Shown here piece after piece: positions 1-8,885 of a stretch of DNA of 64,000 nt. A model generated the notes under the pieces. It searched no databases, was not told the DNA's origin, and worked only from the letters and a program-made list of their open reading frames with translations. Source of the stretch: Deltaproteobacteria bacterium (GTDB lineage: Bacteria; Desulfobacterota; Binatia; DP-6). The translations under genes were made by a program, and so were the position numbers. Within the stretch, counting starts at the first letter, position 1. Every line of letters starts with the position of its first letter. The DNA is taken from NCBI GenBank assembly GCA_005888095.1, contig VBKF01000106.1, forward strand, positions 1 to 64,000. Direction: 5' to 3'.

Positions 1-164
1 AACCGCTGAAAGCATATAAGCGGGAAGCCCACCCCGAGATAAGGCATCCCCGGGCCGCAAGGCCCCTGAAGGCCCCTCGAAGACGACGAGGTTGATAGGC
101 CGGGTGTGGAAGCGCCGTAAGGCGTGGAGCTAACCGGTACTAAATGGCCGTGAGGCTTGACCAT
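1..164 (+). rRNA. rrl: 23S ribosomal RNA, 3' end (partial)
   Basis: The first ~164 bases align by eye with the 3' end of bacterial 23S rRNA. The conserved strings AACCGCTGAAAGCAT, CGAAGACGACGAGGTTGATA and GAGCTAACCGGTACTAA occur in the right order and spacing, and the gene closes with GTGAGGCTTGACC. The 5' part lies before the window. The 3' boundary is set by comparison with E. coli and may be off by a few bases. A short spacer (165-240) separates it from the 5S gene. Confidence 0.95.
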
Positions 165-240
165 AATTCTTTGCCTGGCGTGAGCTACCGCGCGCTCGCT
201 CTCCTGATCCGTCCAGCTTGTTTTCCTCGCCAATCCGGTT

Positions 241-355
241 TCCGGCGGCGATAGCGGAGGGGAAACACCCGTTCCCATCTCGAACACGGCCGTTAAGCCC
301 TCCAGCGCCGATGGTACTGCACGGTCGCCGTGTGGGAGAGTAGGACGCCGCCGGA
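241..355 (+). rRNA. rrf: 5S ribosomal RNA
   Basis: A 115-nt gene bounded by a 10-bp terminal helix: TCCGGCGGCG at 241-250 pairs with CGCCGCCGGA at 346-355. The conserved core CCCGTTCCCATCTCGAACACG sits near 269-288, and GGGAGAGTAGG near 333-343 is the usual loop E/helix V region. It follows the 23S gene as expected for an rRNA operon. A long open frame on the plus strand begins inside this gene but is not real there. Confidence 0.95.
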
Positions 356-365
356 TCTTGTCCCG

Positions 366-399
366 AAAGCCCGGTTCCCGTCGGTGGGGGCCGGGCTTT
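366..399 (+). terminator. rRNA operon terminator hairpin
   Basis: Ten bases after the 5S gene, AAAGCCCGG (366-374) pairs with CCGGGCTTT (391-399) around a GC-rich loop, and a T-containing stretch follows. Position and A/T-capped stem fit an intrinsic terminator of the rRNA operon. It also separates the rRNA transcript from the next gene, which starts 21 bases later. Confidence 0.7.
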
Positions 400-419
400 C
401 GTGTCTGAACGGAAGCGCG

Positions 420-2405
420 ATGCGGCGACGCGCCGTCCTGCTCGGCGTGCTCCTCTGCGCCTCCACCGTACGGGCGGCCGAGGTCAGCTTCACGCTCACG
501 GTCGACTACGAGATCCTCGGCCGCGCCCTGCGGGACGCGCTCGAGGCAGACCGTGGCGGCGAGGCCGTGCTCTGGGGCACCCGCACCGGCTGTCGCTCGC
601 TCGTGCTGCGCGACATCGGGATCGAGCCCGGGGAGGGGCGCGTCCGCGTCGTCGCGCGCGGTACGGCCCGGCTCGGTTTCGGCTTCCTCGGCTTCTGCCT
701 CGCGCCCGTCTCGTGGAATGGATACCTCGCCAGCCTGGCGACCCCCGAGGTCAGCGGCGACTGGCAGCTGTGGTTTCGCGATCTCGATTCGCACCTCTAC
801 GACGCCGAGCGGCGGCGGACGGTAGTGGCGGGCCGCCTCTGGGAGCTGGTGAAGGGTCGGCTCGAGGACCGGCTCGAGGCATTCCGGTTCGAGCTGGCGC
901 CGCCGATCGACGAGGCCGTGGCGCTCATCCGGGCGTCGGCACCGCCCGAGCACTTGGAGCCCGTGCTCGCGGCGCTCCGCACGTTCCGTCCCCGCGGCGT
1001 CGCGGCGGACGCCGACGGCGTGAAGGTGCAGGTGGCCGTCGACCTGCCTCCGCCTCCGCCGCCCCCGGCCATTCCCGTTCCGGAGGCCCCGCTCACCCCC
1101 GAGGAGCTCCAGCGCTGGCAGGCCGCGCTCGAGAGCTGGGATGCCTTCCTGGTCTTCGTCATCAAGGATCTCGGCCTCAGCGGCCGCGATCCGACGGTGC
1201 GCAACGAGCTGTTCGACCTGCTGCTCACCAGCCGGTACGAGCTGCTCGCCGCGCTCGCGGGGGAGCCGCAGCCCGGCGTCGACCCGGTCCGCCGGCTCTT
1301 CCTGCATGCATGGGATCGCCTGCACGACGTCGTGCACCGCGCCGCGCTGCGCGGCGGGCTCGAGGGCCGGGCCCTGCGCTACGCGACGTTCCTCGCGGCG
1401 GGCGACGCGCTCGCCGCGGTGGACGCCGCCGGCCCGTCCCTCGGCCTCGAGATCTCGGCCGACGGGCTGCGGCGGCTGGCTCGCGTCCTCGAGCCGGAGT
1501 TTGCCGGCGACCCGCTGGCGTACTCCGAGGAGCCCGACCCCGCGCTCCGCGAGCTGTTCGAGTTCCACGAGCCGAACGCCGCGCCCGCGCTCGATGCGGA
1601 GCCCGCGGCGCCCCCGAGCGCCTGGTGGTGGCCGGGTCCCCGGGCGGCCCACGCCGCCGACCTGCCGCCGCCCGGGACGCTGGCCGCGCTGGTCCGGCGG
1701 CTCGACCGCTGGGTCCCGGACAACCACGAGCTGTCCGAGTACCGGGACGCGGTCGACCGGCTGCTCGACCACGTGGCTGCCGAGGCCCGCCAGCGGAACG
1801 CGCTCGACGCGCGGGTCGCGGACACGTTTCCGCACCTGGTCAAGGCCGTCGCCTGGCAGGAGAGCTGCTGGCGGCAGTTCGTGCGCCGGGGCGGCAAAGT
1901 GACCTACCTGCTGTCGTCGACCGGCGACATCGGCCTCATGCAGGTGAACCGGCGCGTGTGGCGCGGCTTCTTCGATCTCCGGAAGCTCCAGTGGGACATC
2001 GCCTACAATGGCGGCGTCGGGGCGGAGATCCTCGCCCAACTCCTGATGCGCTACGGCCTGAAGGAGGCCGACGAGCGTCTCGGCAACGCGGCCCGCGCCA
2101 CGTACGCCGCCTACAACGGCGGGCCCAGCGCCTACCGTCGCTACCGGCTCGCTCGTGTGCCGCGCGCCCAGCGGGCCATCGACCGCACCTTCTGGGAGAA
2201 GTACCAGGCGATGGCCTCCGGACAGGCGCTCGACTTCGTGCTCTGCGCCGAGCGCTGGGGCCGCCCGCAGCCGACTCAGCTCTCGACCGCACCGCCGGGC
2301 TCGACGCCGAAGTGCTGCATCAGCTCGCGCAGCTGGCGCGCCACGTCGGCGATCGCCTCGCGCCACCTCTCCATCGCCTCGCGGCCGCGTGCCAGCTTCG
2401 TGTAG
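420..2405 (+). CDS. Exported lytic transglycosylase (SLT domain)
   Basis: A 661-residue protein with a Sec signal peptide (basic MRRR, hydrophobic core, A-x-A near residue 19). The C-terminal domain is a soluble lytic transglycosylase fold: AWQES with catalytic Glu481, GLMQVN near 505 and YNGG near 565, the three signature blocks. Such enzymes cleave the MurNAc-GlcNAc bond of peptidoglycan in the periplasm. The ~450 residues before it are Leu/Ala-rich and not recognised. The start is taken at 420 because the frame upstream runs into the 5S gene. The last ~43 codons are antisense to the neighbouring lipoprotein gene and look non-homologous, so an earlier stop may have been lost. Confidence 0.8.
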   Translation: MRRRAVLLGVLLCASTVRAAEVSFTLTVDYEILGRALRDALEADRGGEAVLWGTRTGCRSLVLRDIGIEPGEGRVRVVARGTARLGFGFLGFCLAPVSWNGYLASLATPEVSGDWQLWFRDLDSHLYDAERRRTVVAGRLWELVKGRLEDRLEAFRFELAPPIDEAVALIRASAPPEHLEPVLAALRTFRPRGVAADADGVKVQVAVDLPPPPPPPAIPVPEAPLTPEELQRWQAALESWDAFLVFVIKDLGLSGRDPTVRNELFDLLLTSRYELLAALAGEPQPGVDPVRRLFLHAWDRLHDVVHRAALRGGLEGRALRYATFLAAGDALAAVDAAGPSLGLEISADGLRRLARVLEPEFAGDPLAYSEEPDPALRELFEFHEPNAAPALDAEPAAPPSAWWWPGPRAAHAADLPPPGTLAALVRRLDRWVPDNHELSEYRDAVDRLLDHVAAEARQRNALDARVADTFPHLVKAVAWQESCWRQFVRRGGKVTYLLSSTGDIGLMQVNRRVWRGFFDLRKLQWDIAYNGGVGAEILAQLLMRYGLKEADERLGNAARATYAAYNGGPSAYRRYRLARVPRAQRAIDRTFWEKYQAMASGQALDFVLCAERWGRPQPTQLSTAPPGSTPKCCISSRSWRATSAIASRHLSIASRPRASFV

Positions 2406-2758
2406 TCGCCCGTGGTGAAGCCCTGCTCGATGGCGTCGTAGCCGGCGAGCAGGCCCTCCCAGGCGGACACGTATCGTGCATGGATCTGCTGGACGTCCTT
2501 GGAGCGCGGCGCGTAGGCGCGCACGCCCTCGAGGTGGGCCAGGACGCGCGGCTGGTCGTCCCGGATCTGACGCCGCACCTCGGCCTCGTCGACGAACTGC
2601 GTGCGCAGGATGCGCTCGATGGTGCGCTCGGTCTCCGCCTCAACCGGCGCCCACGACTTCATGCGCGCGAGGTACGACTGCAGGTCGGCGCGCACCGCCC
2701 CCGGGGGACCGCCGCAGCCGAGCGCGAACAGGGCGAGCGGGAGAGCGAGCCGCGTCAA
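2276..2758 (-). CDS. Small lipoprotein, unknown function
   Basis: A 160-residue protein starting at a TTG whose last two bases begin the TGA stop of the upstream hydrolase gene (TTGA overlap), so the two are probably translationally coupled. It opens with a lipoprotein signal peptide ending in a lipobox (FALGC, Cys15). The mature part is helical and charged, with many Arg/Glu, and looks like a coiled helical bundle. It has no recognisable domain. Its 3' end overlaps the end of the convergent transglycosylase gene by 130 bases. Confidence 0.6.
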   Translation of the reverse strand: MTRLALPLALFALGCGGPPGAVRADLQSYLARMKSWAPVEAETERTIERILRTQFVDEAEVRRQIRDDQPRVLAHLEGVRAYAPRSKDVQQIHARYVSAWEGLLAGYDAIEQGFTTGDYTKLARGREAMERWREAIADVARQLRELMQHFGVEPGGAVES

Positions 2759-3636
2759 CCGACGCCCAGGAACCGGCGCACGCCGCGCAGGAACACCTCG
2801 AGCTGGTCGTGGTGCACCCAGTGAGCCGCCCCCTCGATGGTCATGATCTCCGCCTTGCGGAAGGCGCTCGCCCGCCCGTCCGCCGCGGGGTCCGGCGCCC
2901 ACGACTCAGCGCCGCGAACGAGCAGCACGGGACAGGTGATGTGGCTCCAGATCTCGCGCGCCTCCTCGAGGTTGAAGAGATAGGGCGAGACCGCCCGCAC
3001 GAAGTTGTCGAACTTCCACGCGTAGGTCCCGTCCTCGTAGCGAAAGACACCGTTGCGCGTCAGATGCAGCGCCTGCTCGGCGGTGAGACGCGGGTTCGCG
3101 TCGCGCATGCGGGTGACGGCCTCCTCGAGGCTCGCGTATGCCCGGGGATGGCGGCGGGCGAGCCCCTGCATCTCCCGGATCCACTGGACCATGCGGGAGG
3201 ATGCCGAGGCGGGCTTGCCGAGGCCGGGGGGCGGCCCGAGCCCCTCGATCGCCACCAATCGGGCGACGTGCTCCGGGTAGACGCCCGCGTACTGCAGGGC
3301 GACCGAGGCGCCGAGCGAATGCGCGATCACGGTGATCGGGAACAGATCGAGCGCCTTGAGCAGCGCCGCCACGTCGAGCACGTAGTCGATCATCGAATAC
3401 GCGCTGCCGACCGCCCACGCCGAGTCACCATGACCGCGGAGGTCGGGCGCGATCACGTGGAAGTCGCGGCGGAGGTCGGCCGCCGCCCAGTCCCAGCTCC
3501 GGCAATGATCGCGGCCGCCGTGAACGAGAAGCAGCGGCGGCTTCTGCGCATTGCCCCAGTCGACGTAGTGCAGCTTCAGGCGCTGGGAGTAGAAGTAGTG
3601 GGACGTCGGACCGAGCACGCCGGGGAGTTCCGCCAT
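2755..3636 (-). CDS. Alpha/beta hydrolase
   Basis: A 293-residue alpha/beta-hydrolase-fold enzyme. An oxyanion HGGRD at 39-43, a GHGDS turn at 68-72, the nucleophile elbow AHSLGA with Ser107, and a C-terminal AAHWVHHD block carrying the catalytic His are all visible. There is no signal peptide, so it acts in the cytoplasm. The substrate cannot be told from sequence; the layout resembles epoxide-hydrolase/haloalkane-dehalogenase-type esterases. The ATG at 3636 is chosen because the fold starts there; the frame further upstream is Ser/Ala/Arg junk. It is divergent from the CoA-transferase and overlaps the downstream lipoprotein gene. Confidence 0.85.
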   Translation of the reverse strand: MAELPGVLGPTSHYFYSQRLKLHYVDWGNAQKPPLLLVHGGRDHCRSWDWAAADLRRDFHVIAPDLRGHGDSAWAVGSAYSMIDYVLDVAALLKALDLFPITVIAHSLGASVALQYAGVYPEHVARLVAIEGLGPPPGLGKPASASSRMVQWIREMQGLARRHPRAYASLEEAVTRMRDANPRLTAEQALHLTRNGVFRYEDGTYAWKFDNFVRAVSPYLFNLEEAREIWSHITCPVLLVRGAESWAPDPAADGRASAFRKAEIMTIEGAAHWVHHDQLEVFLRGVRRFLGVG

Positions 3637-3703
3637 CGGCGCTGGTCTAGCACGCGCCGCGCGGTTTGCAGAAGGGCGCTTTCCCGTGGCAGGTTTCCTG
3701 GCC

Positions 3704-4912
3704 ATGCGCGGGCCACTGGAAGGCGTGCGGGTCCTCGAGCTCGGCATCTGGGTGGCCGTGCCCTCGGCGGCCGCCGTGCTCGCCGACTGGGGCGCCGAGG
3801 TGGTCAAGGTCGAGCCGCCCGACGGCGATCCGCTGCGGGGCCTCGCCGCGACGGGCCTCGTGCCCTACCAGCCGGACATCAACCCGGCCTTCCAGCTCGA
3901 CAACCGCGGGAAGCGCGGGATCGTCTGCGATCTCCGCCATCCCGAGGGGCAGGCCGTCGTGCAGGCGCTGGCGGCTCGCGCCGACGTCGTCGTCACCAAC
4001 CTGCGACGTCGAAAGCTGGCGGCCCTCGGCATGGACTACGAATCGCTCCGCGCGCGGAACCCGCGGCTCGTCTACGCCAGTCTCACCGGCTACGGGACGG
4101 CGGGCCCCGAGCAGGACCGGGCGGCGTTCGACTATGCGGCCTTCTGGGCGCGCGCCGGTATCATGGCATCGCTCGGCGAGCCGGAGGGGCCGCCGCCGAC
4201 CCAGCGCCCCGGGATGGGTGACCACATGACCGGACTCGGGCTCGCCGGGGCGATCGCCGCCGCGCTCTACGCCCGTGACCGCTCCGGCACGGGCCAGGAG
4301 ATCCAGATGTCCCTCTTCCATGCCGGCATGTGGATGCTCGGGAGCGACATCCAGGCGGCCATCACGACGGGCTACTGCCACCGTCCCATGGGGCGGCATG
4401 CCGCGCCGAACCCGCTCTTCAACTTCTACCGCACGCGCGACGGCCGCTGGCTGCATCTGATCATGCTGCAACCGGACCGCCACTGGACGAGCTTCTGCCG
4501 CGCCATCGGCCGGGAGGACCTCTCCGCCGATCCCCGCTTCGCCGCCGCGCCCGTACGCTTTCAGCACTGCCGGGAGCTGATCGCCATCCTCGATCCCATC
4601 TTCGCCTCTCGTACGCTGGAGGAGTGGGCCGCCGCCCTCGACGGCAACGGCTGCTACTGGGGCAAGGTGCAGAGCGTCGAGGAGGTCTCGGACGACCCGC
4701 AGGCGCTGGCCACCGAAGCGTTTGCCCCGGTCGAGTTGCCGGACGGCCGTCCGCTGCGCATGGTGAGGAGCCCGGTCCGGTTCGCGGCCACACCGGCGGA
4801 ACCGCGCGGCGCCGCGCCCGAGCTCGGGCAGCACACCGAGGAGGTCCTCCTCGAGGCCGGCTACGGCTGGGACGAGATCGGCCGGCTGAAAGACCTCGGG
4901 GTGCTCGGTTGA
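3704..4912 (+). CDS. CaiB/BaiF family III CoA-transferase
   Basis: 402 residues with the family III pattern: N-terminal LEGVRVLELG, LADWGAEVVKVEPP, then the PGMGDHMTG block whose Asp173 matches the acyl-carrying aspartate of formyl-CoA transferase (Asp169). These enzymes move CoA between organic acids through a mixed anhydride. The family fixes the reaction type but not the substrate. The ATG at 3704 matches the usual start of the family; a GTG 18 bases upstream is the alternative. The 67-bp gap to the divergent hydrolase must hold both promoters. The stop overlaps a TTG that opens the next, damaged reading frame. Confidence 0.88.
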   Translation: MRGPLEGVRVLELGIWVAVPSAAAVLADWGAEVVKVEPPDGDPLRGLAATGLVPYQPDINPAFQLDNRGKRGIVCDLRHPEGQAVVQALAARADVVVTNLRRRKLAALGMDYESLRARNPRLVYASLTGYGTAGPEQDRAAFDYAAFWARAGIMASLGEPEGPPPTQRPGMGDHMTGLGLAGAIAAALYARDRSGTGQEIQMSLFHAGMWMLGSDIQAAITTGYCHRPMGRHAAPNPLFNFYRTRDGRWLHLIMLQPDRHWTSFCRAIGREDLSADPRFAAAPVRFQHCRELIAILDPIFASRTLEEWAAALDGNGCYWGKVQSVEEVSDDPQALATEAFAPVELPDGRPLRMVRSPVRFAATPAEPRGAAPELGQHTEEVLLEAGYGWDEIGRLKDLGVLG

Positions 4913-5259
4913 CGCGCCGGGCGCTGGCGATCACGACGCTCCTGACCGGCTGCGCCGTCTCGCTCGGACCGGCGGCGCTGATCAGCACCGATGCCGAGGT
5001 GACCGGCGTGAAGCTCGTGTCGCGTGTCCGTGCTGGGCGTGCCGGTCCGAGCCGGAACGCCGGCGCTCGGCGAGGCCGTGGCGCAGATCCTGGCGGCCGA
5101 CCCCGAAGGCAACGTCGTGATGCGCGCCGAGGTCACCTAGTCCGAGCTCGTGACGGGCGTCCACAATCGCCGCTGCGTGGAAGTGCGGGGGGACCTCGCG
5201 CGATGGTGCCGACGCTCAGGCTGCCGGCTGCGGCCGGCCACGCGCCCACGTCTCATTGA
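4909..5259 (+). pseudogene. Frameshifted small lipoprotein gene
   Basis: A TTG at 4909, overlapping the CoA-transferase stop, opens a lipoprotein signal (ITTLLTGC) followed by about 20 sensible residues ending near 5020 (VTGVKLVSR). From 5024 the sensible sequence continues in another frame: VSVLGVPVRAGTPALGEAVA, then ILAADPEGNVVMRAEVT. It meets a TAG at 5138, beyond which the same frame still reads SELVTGVHNRRCVEVRGDLA. The gene therefore needs one frameshift and one read-through, and the final ~20 codons fit the first frame again (stop 5257-5259). I infer a decaying gene or sequencing errors. No known family is recognised. Confidence 0.5.
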
Positions 5260-5334
5260 GCGCCACGTCGTCCTGGGTTGCGAGGGCCGACCCCGTGTGA
5301 CAGAGAAACCGCCTACCACGACAGGGAGGACACG

Positions 5335-5925
5335 ATGCCGCTTGGCCGCACGACGTCAGCCGCGCTGCTGGCTTTCGTAGTCGCGCTCGGGCCCACCATA
5401 CCCGCGGGCGCAAAGGAGAACCCCATGGTGACGCTGTCGACATCGATGGGTGACATCAAGCTCGAGCTCTACCCCGACAAGGCACCGATCACGGTCAAGA
5501 ACTTCCTCGACTACACCAAGGCCGGCTACTACGACGGCACGATCTTCCACCGCGTCATCCCCGGGTTCATGATCCAGGGCGGCGGGTTCACTCCCGACAT
5601 GCAGGACAAGCGGGAAGGGCAGAAGCCGCCGATCAAGAACGAATCGAGCAACGGGCTCAAGAACGAGACGGGGACGGTGGCAATGGCCCGCACCTCGGTT
5701 CCCGACAGCGCCACGTCGCAGTTCTTCATCAACGTGAAGGACAATTCGTTCCTCGACAAGGAGAAGGCACAGGACGGCGTCGGCTATGCCGTCTTCGGCA
5801 AGGTCGTCGAGGGCATGGACGTGGTGCGGAAGATCGAGCAGGTGAAGACGGCGACCAAGGGCCCCCACCAGAACGTCCCCGTCGACGCGGTGCTTATCAA
5901 GTCAGCGAAGGTCGCCTCCGAGTAG
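5335..5925 (+). CDS. Exported cyclophilin-type peptidyl-prolyl isomerase
   Basis: 196 residues. A strong ribosome binding site (AGGGAGGA) precedes the ATG at 5335. Residues 1-25 form a signal peptide ([16 protein letters not shown]), so the enzyme is periplasmic. The cyclophilin core is complete: [13 protein letters not shown] from residue 71, with catalytic Arg73, then [11 protein letters not shown] and a C-terminal [10 protein letters not shown]. It should speed cis-trans proline isomerisation during envelope protein folding. The short length fits the bacterial PpiA/PpiB type. Confidence 0.93.
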   Translation: MPLGRTTSAALLAFVVALGPTIPAGAKENPMVTLSTSMGDIKLELYPDKAPITVKNFLDYTKAGYYDGTIFHRVIPGFMIQGGGFTPDMQDKREGQKPPIKNESSNGLKNETGTVAMARTSVPDSATSQFFINVKDNSFLDKEKAQDGVGYAVFGKVVEGMDVVRKIEQVKTATKGPHQNVPVDAVLIKSAKVASE

Positions 5926-5935
5926 GCTAATTCCT

Positions 5936-6024
5936 CCGGGGCCCCGTGCAGTGCTCGCGCGGCTGCGCCGCGCTGCGCGCTTCCGATGGCCCCGGACCCC
6001 GCGCCCGACCGCGGCGAAGCCGCG
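5936..6024. repeat. GC-rich palindromes between convergent genes
   Basis: Between the cyclophilin stop (5925) and the end of the next minus-strand gene (6062) lie nested palindromes. CCGGGGCC (5936-5943) pairs with GGCCCCGG (5988-5995), and CGCGGC-GAA-GCCGCG forms a hairpin at 6010-6024. They could end transcription from both sides, but there is no T tract. No gene is seen here. Confidence 0.45.
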
Positions 6025-6061
6025 ATCGGCTTCCTTCGCGTCACACCGCTCGGTGTCCCAA

Positions 6062-6487
6062 CTAAATCGGCGGCGGCTCGAAGCCGCGATGCTCGCCGCC
6101 GGCGCCGGGCGGCGGGGGCTCCGGCAACGGCTCCGGCCTCGCCTCGCCGGCGACGTGGCGCGGGGTGAGGACCCAGTCTCCGGCAAACCCCCGATAGAGG
6201 ATGGCGCGCGTCTGGGCGAGGTCGCCGCCGCCCGAGAACACGAGCTGGTCTGCCGCGGCCAGCACGCTCGCCCCGGCGAACGAGAGCTTGCACAGCAGGT
6301 AGCCCGGCAGGCAGCGCGGTGCGTAGAGGGCCGACACGGGCGTCAGGTTGGCGACGACCGCGCCAGCGGTGTACCACACGCGTTCCACCGCCGACCGCTC
6401 CTCCCACGGTACGTTGGCTGCCGTCACTCCGCCCGCCAGCGACGCCGCGACCGCCGCGGCCATCACGGTCCGGATCCCGCTCCGCAT
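6062..6487 (-). CDS. Small exported protein, unknown function
   Basis: 141 residues. The ATG at 6487 is preceded by ACGGAGGTCGAC, a good ribosome binding site. The N-terminus is a signal peptide (MAAAVAASLAGGVTAA). The middle is hydrophobic (YTAGAVVANLTPVSALYA; LSFAGASVLAAADQLVF), suggesting one or two membrane-associated segments, and the tail is Pro-rich (PEPLPEPPPPG). Similar short proteins with a conserved PGYLLCKL-like stretch occur in related bacteria as far as I can recall, but I cannot name a family. Confidence 0.6.
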   Translation of the reverse strand: MRSGIRTVMAAAVAASLAGGVTAANVPWEERSAVERVWYTAGAVVANLTPVSALYAPRCLPGYLLCKLSFAGASVLAAADQLVFSGGGDLAQTRAILYRGFAGDWVLTPRHVAGEARPEPLPEPPPPGAGGEHRGFEPPPI

Positions 6488-6545
6488 GTCGACCTCCGTG
6501 GTCGACGTCCGTGTATCGCGGCCGGAGCGGCCCGCGCAAGCGTCG

Positions 6546-8830
6546 CTATCCTCCGGCGATCTGAATCGACACGGCCGGGCCCGGCGCGACCTGGCCCGGT
6601 GCGGGCGCCTGTGACGTCTCGACCCGGATGCGGTCCGGGTCGATGCGGCCTTCGAGGAGGAAGGCCGCGGCAACCGCAGCGCTGCGGTCGGCCGCCAGCT
6701 CACGCAGCTGCTCGCCCGGCCACGGCAGGACGCTCGTCAATGCCTCCAATCGCGCGCGCTGCTCGGCCGCGAGAGGCGGCGTCGGGGCACCCACGCGGCG
6801 CGCTTCGAGATAGGCGCGCAACGGGTCGCGGCCCGTCGGGGCGAGGGCGGCGAGCACGGTCTCCTCCTCGAGCCGCGTGACGTCCGCCTCGGCCACCTCT
6901 CCCCGCACGCGTAGGGCCAGGTCGGGATGCAACGCCAGCACTCGCAGCACCTGCACCAACCGCTCGCGCCCCTGCTGGTCGAGGGTCCGTGCGCCCGGCG
7001 CGAACGGGATCGCTTCGAGCGCGACCTGCTCGATCCGTCCATCGCGAACGAACACCCGCCCGAGGGCGTTCAGCGGCGAGAGGACGGCCCCACGGATCGC
7101 GCGGACGGCGGCCTGCAGCACCAGCTGCCGGAGCGAGAACTGCGGTGACCTCAGGTTCCCGCCGAAGGGCAGGGCGAGCTCGATGTTGCCCCGGTAGTCC
7201 TTCATGAGGGCCAGGGCCAGCGTGAGCGGGATGCCGAGCTCGCGCTCAAGGAAGTCCTCCTCGACGCTGCCGCCCAGACCGAAGCGCGAGAGCACGATCC
7301 GGTTGTCGACGTCCAGCTCCGAGCGGTCGAGTGTGATCTCCGAGTGCATCGGAAGCGGCGGATGCCCACGCGGAGCGCCTTGCAGGCGAGTATGTCCTCC
7401 GGCCTGGCGGGATCCGGCGACTCCGTGCTGAAGTCGTCGATGTCGATCGCGCCGGAACCCGAGAAGCCCTCCGCCACCGCGTCCAGCGACAGGTGGGCGG
7501 TGGCGCGTCCCGAGACGAGCCGGACGGGAAGGTCCGCAACTGCGCTGAGGGGCGCGAGCTCGACGTCGGTGAGCCCCAGGTCTCCACGGACCCTCCACGG
7601 CTCACGCTCGAGGTCGCCGCTCACCTCGACCCGTCCACCCGTCCCGAGCCCCGCGGTCAACGAGAACGGCACGGGGGTACCCGCCTCGCCGACGGCGCCC
7701 AGCGTCGCGCGCTCGACCGCGAGCACGAGCGTCCGCCCTTCGCGGCGCGCATCGGTGTAGTGCCCGGCGCCGCCGTCGATCTCCGCACCCGTCCCGGTGA
7801 CACGCCAGCCGGCGCGGCTCCCCTCCTGGGGGGAGGCCGATTCCCCGGGCTTGAAAACGCCCGGCAGGGTAACACCCCCCGCATCGCGGGTGAGCCAGAC
7901 TTCGGGCTGCCGGAGGACGAGTTTCCCGAGCTGCACCTCGGACGACGTGACGTGGGCATCGAACCGCTGGAGCTCCAGCGAGCGCAGGCGAATGCCGGGC
8001 CGCCCCGATTCGCCTACCGCCAGGTCATCGGCGCGGACCTTCCCGCCGAACCGGCGTTCGGCTTGCTCGCCTCGTCGCCTCGCGTGGTACTCGAGCTGGA
8101 GGTCGACGACGCCCGCCACCTCGCGCGACGCGGTCCCGACCGGCACGAGGTGGAGGGTGCGGCCGACGTCGACATGCGCCGCGGCGAACTCGGCCCGCAC
8201 CCGTTCCGCCGACCGAGTTCTGCGAAAGCTGCCACCGAATACGACGGTTGCGCGGTCCAGGTGACCGCGCAGTCGGACGGTCCCTCGCGCGACGCCGGAC
8301 GCGGCCAGGGCTCCTTGGAAGTCGAGGCGGCGGATGCGCACGAGCGATGCCCCGCCGCCACGCGGCTCGAGGCGCAGGGTGGCCCTGCGAGCGTGGCCCG
8401 CGTCGAGGGTGAAGGGCGGTGGCGCCGATGGTGCGCCGGCCGCGCGAGGTGCCGGCGCCGCCCGCAGCGGCAGCCCCCAGCTCCCGTCGGAGGCGCGCAA
8501 CCGGATGCGTGCGCGGTCGAGCGCCAGGTTTCGGATGCGGAGGCGGCGGCGGAGCACGTCGGTGAGGTAAATGCGCACCGTGAGGCGGCGGGCGCTGAGC
8601 GCCGGCCGGCCAGTGTCCGCGGCCACGCGCAAGGACCGCACGCTCCAGGTTCCCGAGAACGGGTTCCAGAATGCCCAGCCGACCCGGACGCGGCTGCCGA
8701 CGGCCTGCGAGAGCCGGGGCGCGAGCAGGCGCCTGGCGAGGAGCCCGGGAGCGAGCGCGACGGTGAGGGCAAGGACGCCCGCCGCCGTCCCGAGGACGAT
8801 CGCCGGCCGCCTCCGCCGTACCGCTGCCGT
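6546..8830 (-). pseudogene. AsmA/DUF748-like envelope protein, split by a frameshift
   Basis: Two overlapping frames together read as one protein of about 760 residues. The N-terminal part has a membrane segment (AIVLGTAAGVLALTVALAPG) and AsmA-like beta repeats. It runs to KALRVGIRRF near 7350 and then turns into nonsense. Coding sense resumes in the next frame at PMHSEITLDRSELDVDN and continues to a DUF748-type C-terminus ending at 6546. Adding one C in the CTTCCGATG string near 7352 restores the frame. No ATG/GTG/TTG precedes the membrane segment in frame after the stop at 8831-8833; the first such codon is a GTG at 8641. Family members sit in the periplasm and are linked to lipid transport and envelope integrity. 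It may be a real pseudogene or an assembly error. Confidence 0.6.
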
Positions 8831-8885
8831 CTAGCGGGGCAGGAGCCGTGTGTAAACCACGGGACGATTGCGCTAAGGAGCCGCC

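Noticed and set aside
330-419. Open frame of the transglycosylase extending upstream into the 5S gene
   Set aside because: It overlaps the 5S rRNA and the terminator; the signal peptide begins at the ATG at 420.
2476-4221. Long plus-strand frame over the hydrolase and CoA-transferase genes
   Set aside because: Composition is that of antisense noise; real genes with motifs occupy the region.
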